Below, in pieces: positions 1 through 11,900 of a DNA stretch of 64,000 bases. Every line of letters begins with the position of its first letter. Position 1 is the stretch's first letter. A program made the position numbers and the translations under genes. The notes beneath the pieces were generated by a model, which saw nothing but the letters and a program-made list of their open reading frames with translations, was not told the origin of the DNA and made no database searches. Origin of the DNA: Labyrinthula sp. Ha (taxonomy: Eukaryota; Sar; Bigyra; Labyrinthulida; Labyrinthulaceae); the NCBI GenBank assembly GCA_015227615.1, contig JAALGZ010000029.1, forward strand, positions 457,239 to 521,238, given 5' to 3'.

Positions 1-3000
1 TCTTGGGTGGATACACCTCTATTTCATGTAGGGGTTGTCCCTGTTGGGCTGCATCTGGTAAGGTATACCTCCATCAGAGCTTGGAATAATATTTCAGACT
101 ACTCAAGTTATTGACATTTGGTCGGATAACAGTTTTTAAGCTACTTAGTATCATGATTTCGTTGTTCATGATGCATCTTGGGTGGATACACTTCTATTTC
201 ATGTAGGTGTTGTCCCTGTTGGGCTACATCTGGTAAGGTATACCTCCATCAGAGCTTAGAATAATATTTCAGACTACTCAAGTTATTGACATTTGGTCAG
301 ATAACAGCCTTTAAGCTGCTTAGTTTCATGATTTCATTGTTCATGATGCATCTTGGGTGGATACACCTCTATTTCATGTAGGGGTTGTCCCTGTTGGGCT
401 GCATCTGGTAAGGTATACTTCCATCAGAGCTTAGAATAATATTTCAGACTACTCAAGTTATTGACATTTGGTCAGATAACAGTTTTTAAGCTACTTAGTA
501 TCATGATTTCGTTGTTCATGATGCATCGTGGGTGGATACACTTCTATTTCATGTAGGGGTTGTCCCTGTGGGGCTATATCTGGTAAAGTATACCTCCATC
601 AGAGCTTAGAATAATGTATTAGACCTCTCAAACTATTTAAATTTAGTAAAATAATAGGTATTAAACTATTCATTAATATCATTTCGTTGTTCCTGATGCA
701 TCTTGGGTGGATACACCTCTATTTCATGTAGGTGTTGTCCCTGTGGGGCTACATCTGGTAAAGTATACCTCCATCAGAGCTTAGAATAATATATTAGACT
801 ACTCAAGTTATTGAACTCTAGTTGGATAACAGTTTTTAAGGTACTTAGTATCATGATTTCATTGTTCATGATGCATCTTGGGTGGATACACCTCTATTTC
901 ATGTAGGGGTTGTCCCTGTTGGGCTGCATCTGGTAAAGTATACCTCCATCAGAGCTTAGAATAATATTTCAGACTACTCAAGTTATTGACATTTGGTCAG
1001 ATAACAGTTTTTAAGCTACTTAGTATCATGATTTCGTTGTTCATGATGCATCTTGGGTGGATACACTTCTATTTCATGTAGGTGTTGTCCCTGTTGGGCT
1101 ACATCTGGTAAGGTATACCTCCATCAGAGCTTAGAATAATATTTCAGACTACTCAAGTTATTGACATTTGGTCAGATAACAGTTTTTAAGCTACTTAGTA
1201 TCATGATTTCGTTGTTCATGATGCATCTTGGGTGGATACACTTCTATTTCATGTAGGGGTTGTCCCTGTGGGGCTGCATCTGGTAAAGTATACCTCCATC
1301 AGAGCTTAGAATAATATTTCAGACTACTCAAGTTATTGACATTTGGTCAGATAACAGTTTTTAAGCTACTTAGTATCATGATTTCGTTGTTCATGATGCA
1401 TCTTGGGTGGATACACTTCTATTTCATGTAGGGGTTGTCCCTGTTGGGCTGCATCTGGTAAGGTATACCTCCATCAGAGCTTGGAATAATATTTCAGACT
1501 ACTCAAGTTATTGAACTCTAGTTGGATAACAGTTTTTAAGGTACTTAGTATCATGATTTCGTTGTTCATGATGCATCTTGGGTGGATACACTTCTATTTC
1601 ATGTAGGTGTTGTCCCTGTTGGGCTACATCTGGTAAGGTATACCTCCATCAGAGCTTAGAATAATATTTCAGACTACTCAAGTTATTGACATTTGGTCAG
1701 ATAACAGTTTTTAAGCTACTTAGTATCATGATTTCGTTGTTCATGATGCATCTTGGGTGGATACACCTCTATTTCATGTAGGGGTTGTCCCTGTTGGGCT
1801 GCATCTGGTAAGGTATACCTCCATCAGAGCTTAGAATAATATTTCAGACTACTCAAGTTATTGACATTTGGTCAGATAACAGTTTTTAAGCTACTTAGTA
1901 TCATGATTTCGTTGTTCATGATGCATCTTGGGTGGATACACTTCTATTTCATGTAGGTGTTGTCCCTGTTGGGCTGCATCTGGTAAGGTATACCTCCATC
2001 AGAGCTTAGAACAATATATTAGACTACTCAAGTTATTGAACTCTGGTTGGATAACAGTTTTTAAGGTACTTAGTATCATGATTTCGTTGTTCATGATGCA
2101 TCTTGGGTGGATACACCTCTATTTCATGTAGGGGTTGTCCCTGTTGGGCTGCATCTGGTAAGGTATACCTCCATCAGAGCTTGGAACAATATATTAGACC
2201 ACTGAAGTTATTGAAATCTGGTCAGATAACAGCCTTTAAGCTACTTAGTATCATGATTTCGTTGTTCATGATGCATCTTGGGTGGATACACCTCTATTTC
2301 ATGTAGGGGTTGTCCCTGTTGGGCTGCATCTGGTAAAGTATACCTCCATCAGAGCTTAGAATAATATTTCAGACTACTCAAGTTATTGACATTTGGTCAG
2401 ATAACAGTTTTTAAGCTACTTAGTATCATGATTTCATTGTTCATGATGCATCTTGGGTGGATACACCTCTATTTCATGTAGGGGTTGTCCCTGTTGGGCT
2501 GCATCTGGTAAAGTATACCTCCATCAGAGCTTAGAATAATATTTCAGACTACTCAAGTTATTGACATTTGGTCAGATAACAGTTTTTAAGCTATGACATC
2601 ATGATTTTTGGTTGTTCATCGATGCATCTTGGGTGGATACACACTTCTATTTCATGAGTTTGTCCTGTGAGACTGCATCTGGTAGATATATATCAGGCTT
2701 AGAATAATATTTCCAGACTACTCAAGTTATTGACATTGGTCAGATAACAGTTTTTTAGCTTCTACTTAGTATCATGATTTGTTGTTCTATATGATATATC
2801 TTGGATACACTTCTCTTCATAGGTGTTGTCCTGTTGGGCTACATCTGGTAAGGAAATATACCTCCATCAGAGCTTAGAACAATATATTGTTATAAGTTGA
2901 CCCAGACTCTAGTTGGATAACAGTTTTTAAGCTACTTAGTATCATGATTTCGTTGTTCATGATGCATCTTGGGTGGATACACCTCTATTTCATGTAGGGG

Positions 3001-4900
3001 TTGTCCCTGTTGGGCTGCATCTGGTAAGGTATACCTCCATCAGAGCTTAGAATAATATATCAGACTACTCAAGTTATTGAACTCTAGTTGGATAACAGTT
3101 TTTAAGGTACTTAGTATCATGATTTCGTTGTTCATGATGCATCTTGGGTGGATACACCTCTATTTCATGTAGGTGTTGTCCCTGTGGGGCTACATCTGGT
3201 AAAGTATACCTCCATCAGAGCTTAGAATAATATATTAGACTACTCAAGTTATTGAACTCTGGTTGGATAACAGTTTTTAAGCTACTTAGTATCATGATTT
3301 CGTTGTTCATGATGCATCTTGGGTGGATACACTTCTATTTCATGTAGGGGTTGTCCCTGTGGGGCTGCATCTGGTAAGGTATACTTCCATCAGAGCTTAG
3401 AATAATATTTCAGACTACTCAAGTTATTGACATTTGGTCGGATAACAGTTTTTAAGCTACTTAGTATCATGATTTCGTTGTTCATGATGCATCTTGGGTG
3501 GATACACTTCTATTTCATGTAGGTGTTGTCCCTGTTGGGCTGCATCTGGTAAAGTATACCTCCATCAGAGCTTAGAATAATATTTCAGACTGCTCAAGTT
3601 ATTGACATTTGGTCAGATAACAGTTTTTAAGCTACTTAGTATCATGATTTCGTTGTTCATGATGCATCTTGGGTGGATACACTTCTATTTCATGTAGGGG
3701 TTGTCCCTGTGGGGCTGCATCTGGTAAGGTATACCTCCATCAGAGCTTAGAATAATATTTCAGACTACTCAAGTTATTGACATTTGGTCAGATAACAGTT
3801 TTTAAGCTACTTAGTATCATGATTTCGTTGTTCCTGATGCATCTTGGGTGGATACACCTCTATTTCATGTAGGTGTTGTCCCTGTAGGGCTACATCTGGT
3901 AAAGTATACCTCCATCAGAGCTTAGAATAATATATTAGACTACTCAAGTTATTGAACTCTAGTTGGATAACAGTTTTTAAGGTACTTAGTATCATGATTT
4001 CACTGTTCATGATGCATCTTGGGTGATATAACTTGTCTTTATGTGGTGCTGTCCCTGCTGCTATCTCCGGTAAGGTATATCTATCAGAGCCAGGAATATA
4101 ATAGGACTCAAGGCTGGGACATTTGGTCAGATAACAGTTTTTAAGGTACTTAGTATCATGATTTCATTGTTCATGATGCATCTTGGGTGGATACACCTCT
4201 ATTTCATGTAGGTGTTGTCCCTGTTGGGCTACATCTGGTAAGGTATACCTCCATCAGAGCTTAGAATAATATAATAGACTACTCAAGTTATTGACATTTG
4301 GTCAGATAACAGTTTTTAAGGTACTTAGTATCATGATTTCATTGTTCATGATGCATCTTGGGTGGATACACCTCTATTTCATGTAGGTGTTGTCCCTGTT
4401 GGGCTGCATCTGGTAAGGTATACCTCCATCAGAGCTTAGAATAATATGTCAGACTACTCAAGTTATTGAATTCTGGTTGGATAACAGTTTTTAAGGTACT
4501 TAGTATCATGATTTCATTGTTCATGATGCATCTTGGGTGGATACACCTCTATTTCATGTAGGTGTTGTCCCTGTTGGGCTGCATCTGGTAAGGTATACCT
4601 CCATCAGAGCTTAGAATAATATGTCAGACTACTCAAGTTATTGAATTCTGGTTGGATAACAGTTTTTAAGGTACTTAGTATCATGATTTCATTGTTCATG
4701 ATGCATCTTGGGTGGATACACCTCTATTTCATGTAGGTGTTGTCCCTGTTGGGCTGCATCTGGTAAGGTATACCTCCATCAGAGCTTAGAATAATATATT
4801 AGACTACTCAAGTTATTCAACTCTGCTTGGATAACAGCCTTTAAGCTACTTAGTATCATGATTTCGTTGTTCATGATGCATCTTGGGTGGATACACCTCT
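1..4900 (+). repeat. 175-bp satellite tandem array, 5' side (28 units)
   Basis: Tandem head-to-tail units begin with TCTTGGGTGG at 1, 176, 351, 526, 701 and so on, with a strict 175-bp period up to 4706 and a 20-bp partial unit at 4881. Most units differ by only a few substitutions. Two main sub-variants differ in the ACATTTGGTCAG versus ACTCTAGTTGG segment. A divergent unit lies at about 620-695. Units starting at 2627, 2799 and 4017 are degenerate, with irregular spacings of 172, 168 and 164 bp. Each normal unit holds a short hairpin (ATCATGA, 9-nt loop, TCATGAT) followed by the palindrome GATGCATC. The array continues beyond the window's left edge. Open frames of 67 codons recur once per unit but start at TTG, and the period is not a multiple of three, so they are not taken as genes. 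Confidence 0.97.
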
Positions 4901-5907
4901 CTTTTTACGAAGTTACTCCCCCCAAAAACATCACTAAACCCATCAAGTAAATATTTTAACTAGAGCAAACTATCAATAGTTGATGACAAGAATTGGCCGG
5001 AATAATATCTAGACTTTTCTTTGTTTTTCTGGAGCATTGTTACAGTTTTGCTTGATATTGTACAAAGCAGCATCCAAGAGTTACATATTTTATTACACTG
5101 GTAGTATTTAAGCTGTTACAAAGTAAGTTAGACCCACATTTTTAATAGCTATTCATCTATCTTACAGTGGTAAGGGTCTTTACATAGATGCCAATCAAAG
5201 AAACTGAAAGTCCTATTAACTGTGACGATAATAGGTGAAAGAGTGAATAGAATATACCTCAGTTTCCTACTATCGATTCGCAAGTTGTTTTTTGACTTCT
5301 GCGGGCAAGTTGGACAGCTATTCACCACTTAGAAGACAAGAACATTTGAACATTACTTAGACAAGACTATCACCTAAATGCTGAGGCTTGAGACGAAGAT
5401 CAAATCGCTTTTACTAGCATGAACTATTATCATAAAGCACCATTAAGAAACCATCCATCTTCAATTGTGTCTTTTTCACTAGTATGGATTCAAACGACAA
5501 CAAACTAAAGAGGTTTAGCAATGTGCAGTGCCAACCAGGTGCAACATATTTTGCCCAGTGATAGAGCACTAAAGGCCGAGCTTATTCGACGTTATAATAT
5601 ATGGGGCATGTTTTACAGGAGTACTTTGTGCATAAATGCAATAATATCCTTATGTCTTTATGATATGAAGTGAGCTCGTTCGCGACTGCAATATGCACAC
5701 ATTTTTTTCGTTGAGATAAATTGATATCATTTTGATTGGCTCACGTAATGGTATCGTTTTTGTTGATATTGGTATCGAACGGAATTTAGCCAATGAAGAT
5801 TGAGAAAGTAATTAGCCGTTAGAAGAATTGTCAACAAATTTTATCAAGAATATCCAGAAAAAGAAAAAAAAAGAAAAAATTATTAAGTTGATTAAGAAAA
5901 ATTTAAA
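4901..5907. other. non-coding interval upstream of the giant gene
   Basis: No ORF or RNA gene is supported here. The last 200 bases are the likely promoter/5' UTR of the gene at 5908. They include an ATTGG (about 5735-5739), an AGCCAAT (5788-5794), both CCAAT-box-like, two TTGATAT motifs and an A-rich tract (about 5857-5880) just before the start codon. These motifs are short and could be chance, so transcription start and promoter elements are not assigned. Confidence 0.5.
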
Positions 5908-8900
5908 ATGTTAAGAATGAAGGTGTTGTTGGAAAAAGGTATGTTAGTTGGTTATCTTTTAGGTAAGATGCGAGTTGTTTGTAGCATGTCCTCGAGTGTT
6001 GGAAGTTGTAATATGATTAAGAATGTTAGTGTTGTAAAAAAAACTAAAATGAAAAAAGAAACAAACCTGTTTCTTTGTAATAGTGATTGCGTGGTGTTAG
6101 TACTACTACTCTGTTTTTGTTCTATGGCACCGTTGCTTGAAGCGAAGTCTAATGGTGGTATCGTGCTGGAAAAGGTAAAAAGTTCTGGTGATGAATGTAC
6201 TGGAATGTCACCGGAGTTAGGCACAGGATATTGGAATGCTGTTGGAAATTGTACCAAGTGTGTTGCATCTGCTGATTGCGGTTTTTGTGGATCCACACTG
6301 AAATGTTTGCAAGGGAGTATTGAGGGGCCAGATGTAGGATTTTGCGGTGATTGGAAATTTGAAAATAACAGCTGCCCAGTTTTACCAAACTGTGATCATC
6401 TTTATTCATGTTCAGAATGTGTAAAACTACCTGATTGTGCGTGGTGCTCCTCCGAGGCAACCTGCGAGCTAACTGCGAATCTTGTAAGTAAGAATTGCAG
6501 AAATAGCGTTTTCGATGAACCTTGCCCAAATTCGTTTGCTAGTACGAACATAATATTTGGAAATCTTAAAGTTGAAGCTGATCCAGATTTTGGTGAAGGC
6601 TCTTTCGAAGTCCATGGGCAATCCTCTAAACTGCGCGGGATTGCCAGGAAAAGCTTCTCGTTTGTGCTGAATGAAACTACAGCACTTTTGAATTCTTCTG
6701 GTGAAATTGTTGCAAGGGGTAGCGACATAGCATTAATTAACGGCAAAGGAGGATCAATACATCTTGTCGCAGGCTCAGGAACAAATCGTAACAGAGGTTC
6801 GGGCGGTGACATAACAATAGAAGCTGGAAAGTCAAGTGGGCGAGTACTCGGCGGCGGTATACGTGTTTTTTTTTTAATTTAGGTGTTGGTACAGCTGGAA
6901 AGATTCATTTAAAAGGAGGTTCAACCTTTGAGGCTATTGGTGGGGAAGTTATTATTGAATCTGGCACTTCAGTGGCAGGTATTGGTGGTACTGTTAATCT
7001 TATCGGTTCTCGTGGTAATGTTTCCAGTGGAGGGTTGTCGTTTATTTCTGCAAGTGTGAAAGCGAAAGCTTCCTCAGGAAATATTCTAATTAAAACAGGA
7101 AACTCTTCTCAAGGGAACTCTGGAAAGTTGATATTTGAAACTGGAGAATCCAAGGATGGTTTTGTAGGCTCATTGAATGTTGCAGGAGGATCAGGTGAAG
7201 TTGCAACAGGTGGAAATGTGGTAGTTTCTGGGGGAAATTCAAAGTTTGGATTAGGAGGTAATGTCGTCCTTACTACCGGCGCATCAACTTGCAGCTCCTC
7301 TGGAATTATTAGGCTTCAATCTGCTGCTTCTAGTGAAGGTGGCACTGGTAAAATTGAAATCTCATCGGGGGACACCTTGAGAAGTATTTCTGGAGACTTG
7401 CAAATTAGGACGGGAAACTCGAAGAGTAAGAACGCCGGTGGCATAATGCTGAAGATAGGAGACTCCTATGGTTCCCAAACCAGCCCAATATTGATCCAGG
7501 GTGGGGATGTTCTAGAATTTAATAGAGATGGAGGAAGAATTGACGTCCTTGCAGGGACCGGAGACAATGGTGGTTCCATACAACTTGTAGGGGGCCAAGC
7601 GAGGGGCAACCGTTCGTCTCATGTAGGAGGTCGCGTTGTAATACTATCTGGTGATGCCAACTTTGGAAGAGGTGGAGAAATTGATATAACCACTGGTAGA
7701 AGCTTACATGGGGGTTCGGGAAATGTGTTTGTTTCAACCGGTGAACAGACTTCTGTTGGAAGAACGGGAGATATTGTGCTGCATACAGGGGGAAGTAAAC
7801 TTGGAGAAAGCGGAAGTGTATTGGTTGAAACAGGACACTCCATGAATGGAACAAGTGGGGAAATAGTACTTCGAGTTGGAACAAGCACCGCTGTCCCCGG
7901 CCAACTTCGATTTCAGGCTGGAAATACCACTTCATATTTTGATAAAGGTGGAGTCATTGAAATCGTGTCCGGTTCTTCCTCAAATAGTACCTCAGGTAAC
8001 TTAATTTTAAGGACGCAGAATAGTACCGGGTATGGTGGTAACACTGGAGACATACATGTAATCACCGGATATTCTCTCAGTGGAGACACTGGCAGCCTAA
8101 CATTGCGTTCTGGAAGTACTGATGCTGGTGTCTCAGGAGGCGTTGAATTAAGTGTTGGCATCTCAAAATCACTCTATTCGAAGGGACTATACCTTGTTGG
8201 AGGCAAGAACTTACATCCAGCTGGTATCGCGGGGAATGTATCTATAGCCTCTGGTGACACATTTGATTCAATACAGGGAAGAGCTGGAGCACTGTTTGTT
8301 AAGGGAGGAGATGTGTTTATGAAGACTGAGACGTTGAACTCTCGCTCTGTCCCTGGATTTGTTAGAATATCTGGTGGACTAGCTGATGGTAACACAGGTG
8401 GGAGTATAGAGTTGTGGGCAGGTTCAGCTCGTAGCGGAATGGGAGGTAGTATCAATATTTTAAGTGGTCAAAGCGCCTACAACGACTCTGGAGATGTAGT
8501 CTTAGAAACAGCCTCTGGAGGGCGAGACGGAAACTCAGGTTCGATTGTGCTGGAAACGGGAAGCGCTTTATACGGAGACACAGGGTCACTCAAGTTAATA
8601 ACAGCAGACTCCTCAGGAAATAGAGGTGGTGACTTTAAGGTTAAAATTGGGCGAAGTTGGGAAGGGGATGGAGGAATTATCTCTTTGGTTGCTGGCGAGG
8701 CTAGAGCGGGAGCGGCAAAAGGGGGCCAAATTTCTATCAGAGGTGAATTTTAGCAAAATTTTATATATATAGGGGGAGACGGTTCAAGTACGGAACTTGC
8801 AAATGGAGGCGATGGTGGCGATATATTTATATCTAGTGGAAAATCGTATGGATCTAGTGTACGTGACAGGGGGGGAGATTTGTTGTTTCTAAGTGGGGAG

Positions 8901-11900
8901 GCCCAGAGTGGAATTGGTGGATCTGTTATGATTAAGAGTGGATTTAGCAAGAGTAGGTCTTCAGGTAGAGTTGAAATAAGCTCCGCCGAGACAGGAGTTA
9001 GTGGAGCGAGTGGACAGGTTTATGTCGGCACTGGTGAAGCGACTGGAGGACCATCCGGGGATATTCTGGTACTTACAGGAAGGTCTACTAATGGTGCTGG
9101 GGGCGCAATAAAGGTTGTAGTAGGAATCGGTGATAAAGGGAATGGAGGGGAAATCATGTTGCAGGCAGGCAACTCGCGAGACACTAGCAGTGTAGGTGGA
9201 AGTGTTTTCTTGCGTGCTGGTTCAGGAGTTAATCCAAATGTGTTGAATGGCGGCGATGGAGGAACCGTGTATGTAGTAGGGGGCGAGGCACATGGCGCTT
9301 CGGAGCAAGATGCTGCTGGTGATTTCAGTGGAAAAGGTGGAGTTGCATATTCAGGAACCGGTGGCTCAATTTTATTAGGGTCTGGTAACAGCATTCTAAG
9401 CAGTAGTGGAAATTTACAGCTCTTCACATCTGACGCAGGTGAACAAGGTGAAAGCGGTTATATATCTGTGCGAAGCGGTGTTTCTACACTTGGAGGATCA
9501 GGATTTATTTCGTTAATCTCTGGTGAAGCTAGTGGTGGCGCTGGTGGCTTTATTCTTCTTGAGGTAGGAACAGGAAATTTTGAGCGTGGAGGGCATATAA
9601 ATGTCAAAGCAGGTCGCACCACTGATACTTCTGGAGCTGTAGGAGGTGCAATTTCTATTACTTCTGGTGAATCTTTGATGACTTCTAGTGGTAGTATATT
9701 TTTCAGGACCCCTGATGCTGGAATTGCCGGCACAAGCGGAGGCATAATGGCTCATACTGGTACGAGTAGCTTTGGAGACTCGGGGGTATTGGCATTGAAT
9801 ACAGGATCAGCTGCAAATGGGCGCGGTGGCGACATCAGGATTAAAGTAGGCAGTGGGCAAAGTGGCGATGGAGGCGATGCGTACATAATTGGCGGTGACA
9901 CCGGAGCTAGGGCTCATAAAGGTGGGATGGTTTTTATATCTGGGGGAAGTGGAACCAATGACATATTCGCGGATGGTGGTGATGGTGGAGAGGTTCTTAT
10001 TTATGGAGGAACGGGCTTAGGAGGCGCAATTTTCGATCATGGCGGTGCAATAAAAGCATACGGCGGGTTTTCCCATCAAGGCAGAGGCGGCGAAATAGAA
10101 CTAGTTTCAGGACAGGGGGAAACAACTTCCTCGGGATGGATAAAGCTTCGAACGCACGATTCTGGAAACATGGGCGGTAGTGGATGGGTCGAGATTCACA
10201 CTGGATATAGTCTCAATAGAGACTCTGGCTCTATTACAGTCAAGACAGGAAATGCAAAGAATCATAAAGGTGGCTACGTGTATTTAGGTGTTGGAAAAGG
10301 ATCAAGCGGAATTGGAGGGAACATATCTTTAGCAGCAGGTAATACAACTTCGTTTGCCACTGGTGGTAGCATTCGTCTTCTCTCCGGAATGGCTGATCCT
10401 ACCTCTAGTGGAAATATTAAAGTAGAATCTGCAACTGCGGGGTATCAAGGGTCTAGTGGGTTTCTCAATATCTCCTCCGGCCGATCCAGAAGAGGTAAGA
10501 CTGGAAGCATATACTTAAAAACCGGGTATGCACCAAAAAAGGTTTCCGGTGACATTGTTCTGGGACTTGGAAACGGCTGGCAATCGGGAAATGTGTCTCT
10601 TATTGGTGGAAACAGCACTGGTCACAACATTGGGGGTAGTTCCATCAAAATCCTTGGCGGGGACGGATTAAGTCCGAATCCTCGTTCAGGAGGTTATGGG
10701 GGACATGTGCTTATAAGTATTTTTATTCTCTTCATCAGTCACAGGGGCTGGAAAAGGACATGGTCTTCAGCGTGCTACTCGAGGGGGAGATACTGAAATG
10801 ATTGCTGGAACGTCTAGTGGAGGCATTGGTGGACATGTAAACATATCCAGTGGAGGTAGCCATCTTCTTCACAGCGGAAGCATATCCTTGCAAACCTTAA
10901 ACGCGGGACGGAAAGGGGTATCAGGAGGTACTTTGAAATCACGTTCTAATGTTTTTCTTAGGTATAACAATAATTACAGGAAACAGCACATATGGAAACT
11001 CAGGAAAAATATTTATTTCAACTGGAACAGGAACAAAAGGAAAAGGGGGAAATTTTAGCGTTAGGGTTGGAGATGGCAACTCTGGGCACGGAGGGTCAAT
11101 CCTGTTTTCGGCTGGGAACTCCTCTGCATTAGAAAGAGCCGGTGGTATAATTCGGCTAAAAGCTGGGTCTGGTACTAGCACAAGTGTTTATAATGGTGGC
11201 TCTGGAGGCGCAATAGAAGTTGTTGGTGGCTACGCACAAGGACAAAGCAAGCTAAATCATGGTGGCTTTATTTTTCTTCGCGGAGGAAACTCGAGTATTG
11301 GTACTGGTGGGGATATAAGTTTGACATCCGGTTTTTCTCGTAGAGGTAATAGTGGCAGTCTAAATGTTAGCTCGGCCCGAGGAGGAGAGCAAGGTAGTTC
11401 AGGGAACTTAACCCTTTCGACAGGTCCAAGTAGAACCTGGCAAACTGGAAATATTTCTCTCTTTGTCGGTAATACCTCTTTAGGGAGAGCTGGAGATATT
11501 CACTTATCTGCGGGAAGTAGTACTTTCAAAAGCGGCAATGTCAAAATGGTTGCAGGACATTTGGCTGGAGATAGAATGAATGCGGCTGGAGCAATAACTC
11601 TTCAGTCTGGGTATAGTTATCTTACCGAAAGTGGTTTCATCCATGTCTTGACCTCCGAAGGAGGCAAGTATCAAGGCAGTGGAAATATTATTTTGGAGAG
11701 TGGAAAAGTTAGGAAAGGAAGAAGTGGCAGCATTTTTGTACAAACAGGAAATTCATCTGGCGATGGGAATGGAAATTTAGTTATACACAGTGGGGTATTG
11801 AACACGTATGCACAACATCCTATTGCAGGAAACATAACAATAAATGCCACCTCAGTAATAGAGGGCAGAACTGGAGCAGGTTCCTTATTCTTAATTGCTG

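Noticed and set aside
1928-2306. Recurring 67-codon open frames in the left array, and their counterparts in the right array
   Set aside because: They begin at TTG, occur once per 175-bp unit, read through pure satellite sequence, and the period is not a multiple of three. They are by-products of the repeat.
1-4900. CRISPR array
   Set aside because: The whole 175-bp unit is repeated with no unique spacers between short repeats.
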